Of a stretch of DNA of 22,097 nt, positions 6,997-13,083 are shown piece by piece. The position numbers were made by a program, and so were the translations under genes. The notes under the pieces were generated by a model. It was not told the origin of the DNA and made no database searches. It saw only the letters and a program-made list of their open reading frames with translations. Source of the stretch: Candidatus Hermodarchaeota archaeon (GTDB taxonomy: Archaea; Asgardarchaeota; Hermodarchaeia; Hermodarchaeales; Hermodarchaeaceae); NCBI GenBank assembly GCA_016839995.1, contig JAEOTD010000111.1:1-22097 (forward strand). Reading direction: 5' to 3'. Position 1 is the stretch's first letter. Every line of letters begins with the position of its first letter.

Positions 6997-7327
6997 GTTG
7001 AGTTCCTCGATTCGATGTCCATAATATCTTTCGCCTATTTCCACAGGTCAGACAGGTAATTACCACTGATTTATTTCGACCGGCGTTTCGCAGGCGAATT
7101 CGCGCATTAACTCCAGGTCGTAAATAGTTCTCACAGCGGTGGCAATATCGGTGGCGTAACTCATCAGGTAACCTAACTCGAGTTCGCATCACGATTCGTC
7201 GGGCTGATTGCACATAACGCCGGGCTAATGTCGGATCCTGAGGCGCTACCGCTTCAGCCCTCTGGAAAAGGTTCCAAAGATTTTTGATTACTGTGGCACG
7301 CCATCGACGGCTCCCGCGCCTTCGCAT
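6980..7327 (-). CDS. rnp4: RNase P protein component 4 (Rpp21 / Rpr2)
   Basis: Zinc-binding subunit of archaeal RNase P, which pairs with Rpp29 on the specificity side of the RNA and removes tRNA 5' leaders. The 115 residues have an N-terminal basic helical part (IKNLWNLFQRAE, ARRYVQSARRI) and a zinc ribbon with Cys62/Cys65 (YCHRC) and Cys92/Cys95 (TCLTC). LRPGVNARIRLR between them is typical. It starts 32 bases downstream of tRNA-Gly(GCC) on the same strand, so a tRNA and a tRNA-processing subunit probably share a transcript. Confidence 0.93.
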   Translation of the reverse strand: MRRRGSRRWRATVIKNLWNLFQRAEAVAPQDPTLARRYVQSARRIVMRTRVRLPDELRHRYCHRCENYLRPGVNARIRLRNAGRNKSVVITCLTCGNRRKILWTSNRGTQHANKS

Positions 7328-7358
7328 ATTTTACACCGACAACTAAAAAACTTGAGAG

Positions 7359-7433
7359 TGGTGCGCTGTCCGGGATTTGAACCCGGGCACCCAGCGTGGC
7401 AGGCTGGAGTCCTAGCCACTAGACCAACAGCGC
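7359..7433 (-). tRNA. tRNA-Gly (GCC)
   Basis: The minus strand folds as a standard cloverleaf: acceptor GCGCTGT with ACAGCGC, D arm starting GTCTAGTGG, anticodon stem CCAGC/GCTGG with loop CTGCCAC, four-base variable region, and T arm CCGGG-TTCAAAT-CCCGG. Discriminator A and CCA are encoded. There is no intron. The anticodon GCC reads GGC and GGT glycine codons. Confidence 0.97.
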
Positions 7434-7459
7434 ACGGAATCTTGTAAAATCCGCCACCC

Positions 7460-7467
7460 CTTTTATT
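7460..7467 (-). promoter_or_regulatory. TATA box for tRNA-Gly(GCC) and the Rpp21 transcript
   Basis: The minus strand reads AATAAAAG followed by GGG, centred about 30 bases upstream of the mature tRNA 5' end. This is the expected distance for an archaeal promoter with a short tRNA leader. Confidence 0.55.
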
Positions 7468-7556
7468 GGTTTTGGCTCATCTGTTTCCTTCCCCGAAAAT
7501 GATGCCGCTTAGAACGGAAAGACTTAAGCGAATCGCGGTCTCCCCTGCGGGTTGAA

Positions 7557-7631
7557 GCGGTCGTGGTCTAGTGGTTATGATTTCGGCCTTCCACGCCGAA
7601 TACCCGGGTTCGAATCCCGGCGACCGCACCA
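7557..7631 (+). tRNA. tRNA-Gly (TCC)
   Basis: Cloverleaf: acceptor GCGGTCG/CGACCGC, D arm GTCTAGTGGTTATGAT, anticodon stem TCGGC/GCCGA with loop CTTCCAC, and T arm CCGGG-TTCGAAT-CCCGG. A and CCA are encoded. There is no intron. It is divergent from tRNA-Gly(GCC), with 123 bases between them. It is followed by a T-rich stretch (7633-7680) that probably ends transcription. A CTTAAG box about 30 bases upstream may be the promoter. Confidence 0.97.
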
Positions 7632-7680
7632 TTTCTTCAGTTACTTTTTGGATTTTTTCGTGTTTTTTGACTTGATTTTG
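7632..7680 (+). terminator. T-rich terminator after tRNA-Gly(TCC)
   Basis: Several T runs (ACTTTTTGG, ATTTTTTCG, GTTTTTTGAC) follow the tRNA 3' end on the plus strand. Archaeal polymerase terminates on such tracts without needing a hairpin; none is evident here. Confidence 0.5.
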
Positions 7681-7777
7681 TGGTGAGTACTGACCGGGGA
7701 GGGGTGGAGACCGCGTTTACTCAGCTTCTAATCTATTTTTATCGTTTTTTATCTAATTTTTCAAGGTAATAACAATA

Positions 7778-7803
7778 CTTATAAGTAAGTGTCTATAAGT
7801 ATA
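7778..7803 (+). promoter_or_regulatory. Tandem TATA boxes before the 131-aa gene
   Basis: Two TATA-like boxes, ACTTATAAGTA and TCTATAAGTA, lie in a very AT-rich stretch about 15 bases apart. The second places transcription start near 7823, giving a leader of about 85 bases before the ATG at 7907. Confidence 0.55.
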
Positions 7804-7821
7804 GTTTGTTATCAATGTTTC

Positions 7822-7906
7822 CCGTTCTCCCCACGAACGATGGAGCTTTCGGGCTCCACTGGAAACGATGGGGAGGGAGAGCTCACCTAAACGGAAGTAG
7901 AGCCTC
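7822..7906 (+). promoter_or_regulatory. Structured 5' leader of the 131-aa gene
   Basis: The predicted leader folds into a nested hairpin. CTCCCC (7827-7832) pairs with GGGGAG (7870-7875), and inside it TGGAGC (7841-7846) pairs with GCTCCA (7853-7858) around a TTTCGG loop. The two stems are separated by a purine-rich internal loop carrying ACGA on both sides. It is much more G/C-rich than the promoter region just before it. It matches no riboswitch class I recognise. Confidence 0.4.
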
Positions 7907-8302
7907 ATGGAGAATGATCAAATGAAATACGTCCCCCCTGTGGAAGTCCAAAATTACCAAAAGTTCCTCAATTTCGCCCGTCAAGCCGCAATTGTCACTT
8001 TTGAGCCCGTGTATCATGTAGCCCCCTTTGAGGGCGAAGTGGCAGATAATCCCGCCCAATGGCTCCGTGCACTACGCATCTATGCGATTGGCGTTGAGCT
8101 AAACGGGGTGCTCATCACCTTGATGCACCGAATCACCTTTCCTCCAGCAAACTTCGATTTTGAGGAAGGCGTCCTTGACTGTGTCGCTTCAGAAGGCCAA
8201 CTCGCGAAGATCGTGCAGGAGCTTGAAACGGAGTTCCACGCTGTCCCTGGTGCACCTGATCAGCCCTCGTTACATGACGAGTGGATTCGCACCTTACGAT
8301 AG
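7907..8302 (+). CDS. Unrecognised soluble 131-aa protein
   Basis: I do not recognise a family. The protein has no signal peptide or membrane segment. It begins with polar residues and a helix (YQKFLNFARQAA), then alternating beta-like stretches (AIVTFEPVYHV, RIYAIGVELNGVLITLMHRITF) and an acidic helix (EGQLAKIVQELETEFHA), ending in a Pro-rich tail. Codon use looks like the neighbouring genes. Its ATG is preceded only by GGAAG. It stands alone between tRNA-Gly(TCC) and tRNA-Val on the same strand, behind strong tandem TATA boxes and a folded leader, which suggests a regulated or abundant product (inference). Confidence 0.8.
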   Translation: MENDQMKYVPPVEVQNYQKFLNFARQAAIVTFEPVYHVAPFEGEVADNPAQWLRALRIYAIGVELNGVLITLMHRITFPPANFDFEEGVLDCVASEGQLAKIVQELETEFHAVPGAPDQPSLHDEWIRTLR

Positions 8303-8352
8303 AGGGATTTTTCGATTCCACGGAAAAAGATATTAAGGCGCGTGTCCGGAAA

Positions 8353-8379
8353 CAGAGCCCGAGGTAATCCTTGGCTCTG
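8353..8379 (+). promoter_or_regulatory. Hairpin abutting the 5' end of tRNA-Val
   Basis: CAGAGCC (8353-8359) pairs with GGCTCTG (8373-8379), with an inner AGG/CCT. The last base is also the first base of mature tRNA-Val. A TATTAAGG box at 8331-8338 would start transcription near 8358, within this hairpin. Confidence 0.35.
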
Positions 8380-8455
8380 GGCCGGTGGTCTAGTTGGTTA
8401 TGACGCCGTCCTGACACGGCGGAGGTCCCGTGTTCAAATCACGGCCGGCCCACCA
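8379..8455 (+). tRNA. tRNA-Val (GAC)
   Basis: Cloverleaf: acceptor GGGCCGG/CCGGCCC, D arm GTCTAGTTGGTTATGAC, anticodon stem CCGTC/GGCGG (one T-G pair) with loop CTGACAC, and T arm CCGTG-TTCAAAT-CACGG. A and CCA are encoded. It has no intron. It precedes tRNA-Phe by five bases, so the two are almost certainly transcribed together. Confidence 0.96.
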
Positions 8456-8460
8456 CATAT

Positions 8461-8573
8461 GCCGACGTAGCTTAGCCCGGGAGTAGCCTAACCTGCGGGT
8501 TATGTGCTGCAGTTCCGAAAGCGCGGGACTGAAGATCCCGTTGTCGCGTGTTCAAATCACGCCGTCGGCACCA
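8461..8573 (+). tRNA. tRNA-Phe (GAA) with a 36-base intron in the D stem
   Basis: Acceptor GCCGACG/CGTCGGC, anticodon stem CGGGA/TCCCG with loop CTGAAGA, T arm GCGTG-TTCAAAT-CACGC, and encoded A-CCA are all present. The D arm is broken by extra sequence. Removing 8484-8519 restores GCTTAGCCCGGGAG joined to AGCG, the usual archaeal tRNA-Phe D arm, and leaves 77 bases. The junctions fit a bulge-helix-bulge: central helix CGGG (8478-8481) with TCCG (8514-8517), bulges AGT and AAA, each cut after its second base. The intron lies at 22/23 and contains a TAACC/GGTTA hairpin. The intron-side helix is irregular, so the exact ends are probable, not certain. Confidence 0.9.
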
Positions 8574-8613
8574 CATTTACTTTCTGCGACTAGTGGCCAG
8601 GTCTGCAAGTAGA

Positions 8614-9078
8614 TCAGGGACTGAAGAGAAAGTCAACAACCGCAATGAGAGTGAGAGGAAGGAGTGCCCCTGCTACATTGGCGATGATGTATCCGACGAT
8701 ATAGGCTATTTGGGTGAAGTAGGAAAAGTTGAAAATCAAGTAGTAAATGCCCGCCCAGATACCCAGAACAATGAGAAAAGCAAGAAGCGCTATGGCAAAT
8801 CGACGGAGATACAATCGTGTGGAACTCGCTGCAGGAGAGCCGCGGGGGGCGTGGTAGGGGAAGAAGCGTGAGCCGAGGAGTTCAGCAAGGATGGCTGTTG
8901 CAGCTGTTTGGGTGAGGACGACTCCGAGGGGAACGAGGGTGAGAACCAAAGCAGAGAGGACAAGATAGACAAAGGCGGCGAGGTATGAAAGGTAGATTTG
9001 AACCGCTCCAAAAATTGCAATAGCGATGAGGAGGAGGGCACCATCATCTAATTTCTTCCAGTAAAATGCCTGTGACAT
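8614..9078 (-). CDS. Four-helix integral membrane protein, family unknown
   Basis: A 154-residue protein with four predicted membrane helices at about 14-33, 36-60, 90-113 and 122-150. A positively charged loop (SRFFPYHAPRGSPAASSTRLYLRR) lies between helices 2 and 3, which by the positive-inside rule puts that loop in the cytoplasm. I see no catalytic or transport motif. The ATG at 9078 has little Shine-Dalgarno support and a TTTATT box close upstream, so the message may have a very short leader. It is convergent with tRNA-Phe and downstream of tRNA-Ala on the same strand. Confidence 0.8.
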   Translation of the reverse strand: MSQAFYWKKLDDGALLLIAIAIFGAVQIYLSYLAAFVYLVLSALVLTLVPLGVVLTQTAATAILAELLGSRFFPYHAPRGSPAASSTRLYLRRFAIALLAFLIVLGIWAGIYYLIFNFSYFTQIAYIVGYIIANVAGALLPLTLIAVVDFLFSP

Positions 9079-9179
9079 ACAATAAACCCCGAAGTTTTCG
9101 CGTTAATGTGAGCCATTGGGATAACTCAGTAGGTATTAATGTTTTTGTGTACACTACAGAAAAATCCAAGAAAAGAGAA

Positions 9180-9286
<107 letters not shown>

Positions 9287-9297
9287 ATAGAAGTGGG

Positions 9298-9483
9298 TTA
9301 GACAAGACGAGTCCGTGTATAGTCTTTGCGTGCCCAGCTGTATTTTCGGATTCGGCTGGTTATTCCAAATCCGCAGGCTGCACATCGTTTCTTTCTGACG
9401 TGATAGGAACGGCGCCCACAGCGTCGGCAGCGGATGTGTGTTTTTTTGTTTTTCTTTCCAAAGGAAGGTGTTCCTTTACCCAT
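9298..9483 (-). CDS. rpl37e: 50S ribosomal protein L37e
   Basis: A 61-residue zinc-ribbon large-subunit protein. It starts MGKGTPSFGKKNKKTHIRCRR and has Cys19/Cys22 and Cys34/Cys37 as the zinc ligands, then SRIRKYSWARK typical of L37e. It starts six bases after the LSm stop and is followed by tRNA-Ala, giving an LSm - L37e - tRNA-Ala unit. The LSm-L37e pair is a conserved archaeal neighbourhood. Confidence 0.96.
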   Translation of the reverse strand: MGKGTPSFGKKNKKTHIRCRRCGRRSYHVRKKRCAACGFGITSRIRKYSWARKDYTRTRLV

Positions 9484-9489
9484 TGTTCA

Positions 9490-9750
9490 TCACTTGCTCT
9501 TTTTCGCAGGCTTTTTCTTTGGGGCTTTTCCTGACGGTGAAAGGAGGATGACATTATCACCGCGAAGAATTACGGTTCCCAGTTCTTGAGGGGGTTGTTC
9601 CGTAAGATCCTCTGCATCATCGAGGATGAGGTTCAAATGTTGATCATATCCGCGGAGACGACCACGGAGTTCTCTGTCACCTTTCAGTTTCACTAAGACT
9701 TGAGAGTTTAGCGACCGACCAAGTAAATCCATAGGACGATGTTCTGACAC
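9490..9750 (-). CDS. Sm-like RNA-binding protein (LSm / SmAP)
   Basis: Archaeal Sm proteins form heptameric rings that bind U-rich RNA and are linked to RNA processing and tRNA maturation. The 86 residues contain Sm1 (about 10-48, LNSQVLVKLKGDRELRGRLRGYDQHLNLILDDAED compressed from the family pattern) and Sm2 (ILRGDNVILLSP, about 60-71). A Lys-rich tail (KAPKKKPAKKSK) follows the fold. The ATG at 9750 is divergent from the PUA gene at 9839. Confidence 0.94.
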   Translation of the reverse strand: MSEHRPMDLLGRSLNSQVLVKLKGDRELRGRLRGYDQHLNLILDDAEDLTEQPPQELGTVILRGDNVILLSPSGKAPKKKPAKKSK

Positions 9751-9796
9751 GGCACAAGCTCCTGCCTGATAATTGCAACTGGCATGCCTAAGAGAC

Positions 9797-9806
9797 CTTA
9801 AAAAAG
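9797..9806 (+). promoter_or_regulatory. TATA box for the PUA-SepF-Trm5 transcript
   Basis: CTTAAAAAAG lies 33-42 bases upstream of the ATG at 9839. Predicted start near 9828 would leave a leader of only about 10 bases. Confidence 0.45.
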
Positions 9807-9838
9807 TTTGCTACTCATTTAGAGAATTGGGATTGTTC

Positions 9839-10357
9839 ATGCGCATCAAACATCGCACTATTCTTCGCACAAAAGAACTGCGAAAAATGGTAAAAGGATT
9901 CGAAGAGACGCCCCTTCTTATCCACCAGGCGCTTCGTGAGACGCAGTTAGGTAAGGTGCCCGTTGAGCACATCATATTGGATGATAAATCAGAATTGTAC
10001 TTTGTTCAGAATGAGTTATGGCTCGTTCAGTTGGAAGCTGCAATGTTTCCAGGATTACCTGCATTAATCGCCAATAATGTCCAATTACCACAAGTGGTGG
10101 TCGATATGGGCGCCGTTCCACACATCGCAAATGGGGCTGATGTGATGGCACCAGGCATCCTAAGCATTGATGAAAGTCTTCAGGTTGATGATTTAGCCGT
10201 GATTATCGATCAAAAGAACCAAGTGCCTTTAGCGGTGGGGCGGATGCTTATAACACGCGAAGTGATTGTGGAAAGGAAGAAAGGGCGCGCCCTCGAAACA
10301 CTTCACTATGTGGGTGACCAGTTGTGGAAGCTCGTCAAGGAGCTCTCGGAGGTATAA
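9839..10357 (+). CDS. PUA-domain RNA-binding protein (MCTS1/Tma20-like, DUF1947 plus PUA)
   Basis: A 172-residue protein with an N-terminal pre-PUA domain (about 1-80) and a C-terminal PUA domain (about 85-160). The PUA part has QLPQVVVDMGAVPHIANGADVMAPGI, then the QVPLAVGRMLITREVI strand pair. This layout matches archaeal homologues of eukaryotic MCT-1/Tma20, which act with DENR in ribosome recycling and reinitiation; the archaeal role is not settled. I chose ATG 9839 (MRIKHRTILRTKELR); the frame is open from 9773 but that extension has no family similarity and precedes the likely transcription start. SepF follows after 65 bases. Confidence 0.88.
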   Translation: MRIKHRTILRTKELRKMVKGFEETPLLIHQALRETQLGKVPVEHIILDDKSELYFVQNELWLVQLEAAMFPGLPALIANNVQLPQVVVDMGAVPHIANGADVMAPGILSIDESLQVDDLAVIIDQKNQVPLAVGRMLITREVIVERKKGRALETLHYVGDQLWKLVKELSEV

Positions 10358-10422
10358 GGCGAAGGATTTTTACAGTTCTCGTTTCATCGTTGAGTTGTAG
10401 AATTGTCGGAGGATGATTCGGT

Positions 10423-10809
10423 TTGAGCCCATTTGGACGAAAAAAGAAGGATAAAGAAGTAACTGCTGATACGAAAGAGTCGACACCAAGTACAAGTATT
10501 GAAGCTGCTTCGATGTATGTGCGGTTTATGGAGCTCTCGGGTTTGATGGATGTCACACCCATTTCTGAAGAAGTTCGAAAAGGAAACATGGTTGTCATGG
10601 ATGTCTCGCCACTCGTTCAGCAGGGTACCGAAACCCAAACCCAATTGAAACGAGCTGTTGAACAGCTGCGAGCGGTGTGTATTAGTGTTGGCGGAGATAT
10701 TGGGCAACTTGGGAACCGATACATCATCCTAGCACCGAGCCGGGTGAAGATATTTCGCGAATCACCCTCTGATGATGCGGAAATCTCCCCTCCTACTTCG
10801 AAAGAGTAG
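10423..10809 (+). CDS. sepF: Cell division protein SepF
   Basis: SepF tethers FtsZ to the membrane at the division site. The 128 residues begin with a short basic stretch (MSPFGRKKKDKE), weak as a membrane-targeting helix, and a Ser/Thr linker (about 12-30). The core follows (about 31-112), with YVRFMELSGLMDVTPISEEVRKGNMVVMDVSPL, then AVEQLRAVCISVGGDIGQLGNRYIILAPSRVKIF. That GGDIGQLG turn is the family's dimer and FtsZ-binding region. The start is TTG at 10423, with GGAGG nine bases upstream. It lies between a PUA protein and Trm5. FtsZ is not in the window. Confidence 0.92.
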   Translation: MSPFGRKKKDKEVTADTKESTPSTSIEAASMYVRFMELSGLMDVTPISEEVRKGNMVVMDVSPLVQQGTETQTQLKRAVEQLRAVCISVGGDIGQLGNRYIILAPSRVKIFRESPSDDAEISPPTSKE

Positions 10810-10818
10810 ACCCCGATT

Positions 10819-11889
10819 ATGAAGAAAAAATGTATCCAGGTTGAGCAGCACCTGGGAGAACAACTACGTTTGATGTTAGTGGAACATGGGCATCTAGATA
10901 CTGATTACCCTATTACCAAAGATGGGACTCACCTTTACTTTCCTCTTCGCCATAAACTGAGTTCAAATGAACTAGCTGAGCTCACACAAAATCTTCCAAA
11001 CCTAAAACAGGTGGAAAAGGAGCTCGAACCTATATCGAAAAAACCTGCTGATCTCAGCACAGCATTGCAGGGAATCCTTACGGATGACTTACACCAATTC
11101 CTTCCGCATTCCTTAGACATTGTAGGAAAAATTGCAATTGTGGAACTAAACGAGAAAGTGGTTCCATTTGAAAGACTGATTGGCGATGCGATAATGGTCG
11201 TGAATTCACATGTATCGACAGTATATGCAAAAGAGGGTGGTGTTGAAGGAGTGTGCCGTATTCGTCCATTACGTTTGATTGCTGGGGAAGGTCAAACACA
11301 AACAATCCACACCGAATATGGTGTAAAACTCGCCATTGATGTAACTCAAACCTACTTTAGCCCACGCCTCGGAACCGAACACGATAGAGTCGCAAGTTTA
11401 GTGCAGCCTGGCGAGGTTGTTGTGGACATGTTTACTGGAGTCGGCCCCTTTGCACTTCTTGCAGCTAAACGTCAGCCGGTACAGGTGTTTGCCATTGATG
11501 TGAACTCCCACGCTATCCAATGTTTACAAAAAAGCCTCGAATTGAATCGCTTGGTAGGAGAAGTAGTGCCTCTTGTGGGAGACGCACGCAAAATTATTCA
11601 AAATCAACTCCTTGGGAAGGCAAATCGAGTTATTATGAATCTGCCAAATGACGCTTTTTCGTTCTTAGACGCAGCAGCTGAAGCTTTGCACAAGAATGGT
11701 GGAACTATTCATTACTATGGGGTAGTAACCGAATCGGTCACAATAGAGTCACTTGGAACTATTGTAACAGACGAACTAGCTAATGTTGGTTATGATACTC
11801 AAATCAAGGATTCACGTGTTATTCGTCCTGCTGCACCCCATGAAGATCAGGTAGTGTTGGATCTTCACTTGACTCCACGGAAACAGTGA
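10819..11889 (+). CDS. trm5: tRNA (guanine-37-N1)-methyltransferase Trm5
   Basis: Trm5 methylates N1 of G37 next to the anticodon, preventing frameshifts. The 356 residues begin with the small D1 domain (about 1-60, DTDYPITKDGTHLYFPLRHKL). The D2/D3 part has YFSPRLGTEHDRV (179-191), the S-adenosylmethionine motif I VDMFTGVGPFALLAAK (202-217), the acidic AIDVN at 225-229, and NLPNDAF (274-280). It begins nine bases after the sepF stop. Its last 71 bases overlap the end of the DUF371 gene on the opposite strand. The tRNA-Phe gene in this window encodes G37, the target base. Confidence 0.92.
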   Translation: MKKKCIQVEQHLGEQLRLMLVEHGHLDTDYPITKDGTHLYFPLRHKLSSNELAELTQNLPNLKQVEKELEPISKKPADLSTALQGILTDDLHQFLPHSLDIVGKIAIVELNEKVVPFERLIGDAIMVVNSHVSTVYAKEGGVEGVCRIRPLRLIAGEGQTQTIHTEYGVKLAIDVTQTYFSPRLGTEHDRVASLVQPGEVVVDMFTGVGPFALLAAKRQPVQVFAIDVNSHAIQCLQKSLELNRLVGEVVPLVGDARKIIQNQLLGKANRVIMNLPNDAFSFLDAAAEALHKNGGTIHYYGVVTESVTIESLGTIVTDELANVGYDTQIKDSRVIRPAAPHEDQVVLDLHLTPRKQ

Positions 11890-12310
11890 TGGTGATTTGA
11901 AGCTCTGTTTCCGGATTTTGCAGTGATTCAATCAGGCGTCGGTTGAGATTTTTTGCCGCCTTATTGCAACGTATAGCAACCGTTCGATTATCTACATAAT
12001 CACTTGTTCGCCACACTAGCGAGGTTGGAGAGGTTAGTGTGAAGTGGGGAGACCCAAATCCGTGGATTTGATCAGTTATTGTCCCAGCGGATAAATAGGT
12101 GAGAATTTTGGTTTGTGGCTGTCGCATGACATCGCCAAATTGTATATCTAGATGTTGAGCACCGTGGGAGGCTTTGATGCCAATTATGCAGTCACCTTTC
12201 ATAGAGAGATTAGGATCCATTGTGATTTCGAAGGTGGAGGAATGGGTGGCCTGGACGTTGACATGTCCGTAAGCGATGATGGTGAATTGGTGCTGTTTTG
12301 TCGATGCCAT
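11819..12310 (-). CDS. DUF371-family protein
   Basis: A 163-residue archaeal protein of unknown function. The family pattern is visible in the N-terminal half: FTIIAYGHVNVQATHSSTFEITMDPNLSMKGDCIIGIKAS, with conserved His, Thr/Ser and the GDCI turn. The middle has ITDQIHGFGSPHFTLTSPTSLVWRTSDYVDNRTVAIRCNKAAKNLNR, which suggests a small beta barrel. The ATG at 12310 is divergent from the PIMT-like gene, about 60 bases away. It overlaps trm5 tail to tail by 71 bases. Confidence 0.85.
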   Translation of the reverse strand: MASTKQHQFTIIAYGHVNVQATHSSTFEITMDPNLSMKGDCIIGIKASHGAQHLDIQFGDVMRQPQTKILTYLSAGTITDQIHGFGSPHFTLTSPTSLVWRTSDYVDNRTVAIRCNKAAKNLNRRLIESLQNPETELQITITVSVESSEDPTLPDLHGVQQDE

Positions 12311-12369
12311 AGTGGGGTATTTAGTAGGGCGGGTACAAATAGTTTCAAATCGAGAACCTCTGAGCTTGA

Positions 12370-13077
12370 TTGGTGAGTGATTTTACGCCCTCTGAAAACG
12401 TGAAACCTGATGGTGGACGAAAGGAAGCCACCTTAAAGCGGTTAATCGCATCTCGAACCGTGAAGAAAGAAGAAACAATGCGAGCATACCGTACGGTTCC
12501 GCGTGAACTCTTTTTGCCTGACCACCTCGTTCATGATGCCTATGTTGACACCCCCCTACCCATTGGAGAGGGGCAAACAATTTCAGCTATTCATATGTGT
12601 TTGATTTATCTTGAACTTCTTGATCTCAAGGAAGGAATGAAAGTCTTAGAGGTAGGAGGTGGCTCTGGGTATCATGCGGCACTGGTGGCAGAAGTCGTCT
12701 CACCTTCTAACCAACCTCCATCGGGTCATGTTTTCACGATTGAGCGAAAACCAGAATTAGTTGAATTTGCAAATGCCAATTTAGAACGCGCGGGTTACAG
12801 TGATCGTGTAACAGTGATAGAGGGAGATGGAACCCTAGGTTTACCCAATGAGGAGCCCTTTGACCGTATCATGGTGGCAGCAGCGGCACCCCACGTACCT
12901 GAACCTTTAGTCAGACAACTGAAACCGGAAGGAATGTTGTTGATTCCTGTGGGTCGTCATCACTTTTGGCAGGAACTCACTCTTGTCACGAAGAATAAGA
13001 AAGGAGAAGTGATGGAACGTCGACAAATGTCAGTAGCCTTTGTACCTCTTATTGGGAAAGAAGGTTGGTCCCAATGA
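12370..13077 (+). CDS. pcm: Protein-L-isoaspartate O-methyltransferase (PIMT)
   Basis: PIMT methylates isoaspartyl residues as the first step in their repair. The 235 residues show the family signature PIGEGQTISAIHM (about 64-76) before the Rossmann methyltransferase motif VLEVGGGSGYHAALVAE (92-108). DGTLG and DRIMVAAAAPHVPEPL follow, and the LIPVGRHHFWQELTLV segment is typical of the C-terminal half. Family members often have I-S-x-P in the signature; here the proline is replaced (ISAIHM). The start is TTG 12370 or GTG 12373, with weak Shine-Dalgarno support. It converges on the NSUN6-like gene with a six-base gap. Confidence 0.88.
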   Translation: MVSDFTPSENVKPDGGRKEATLKRLIASRTVKKEETMRAYRTVPRELFLPDHLVHDAYVDTPLPIGEGQTISAIHMCLIYLELLDLKEGMKVLEVGGGSGYHAALVAEVVSPSNQPPSGHVFTIERKPELVEFANANLERAGYSDRVTVIEGDGTLGLPNEEPFDRIMVAAAAPHVPEPLVRQLKPEGMLLIPVGRHHFWQELTLVTKNKKGEVMERRQMSVAFVPLIGKEGWSQ

Positions 13078-13083
13078 TTTCAA

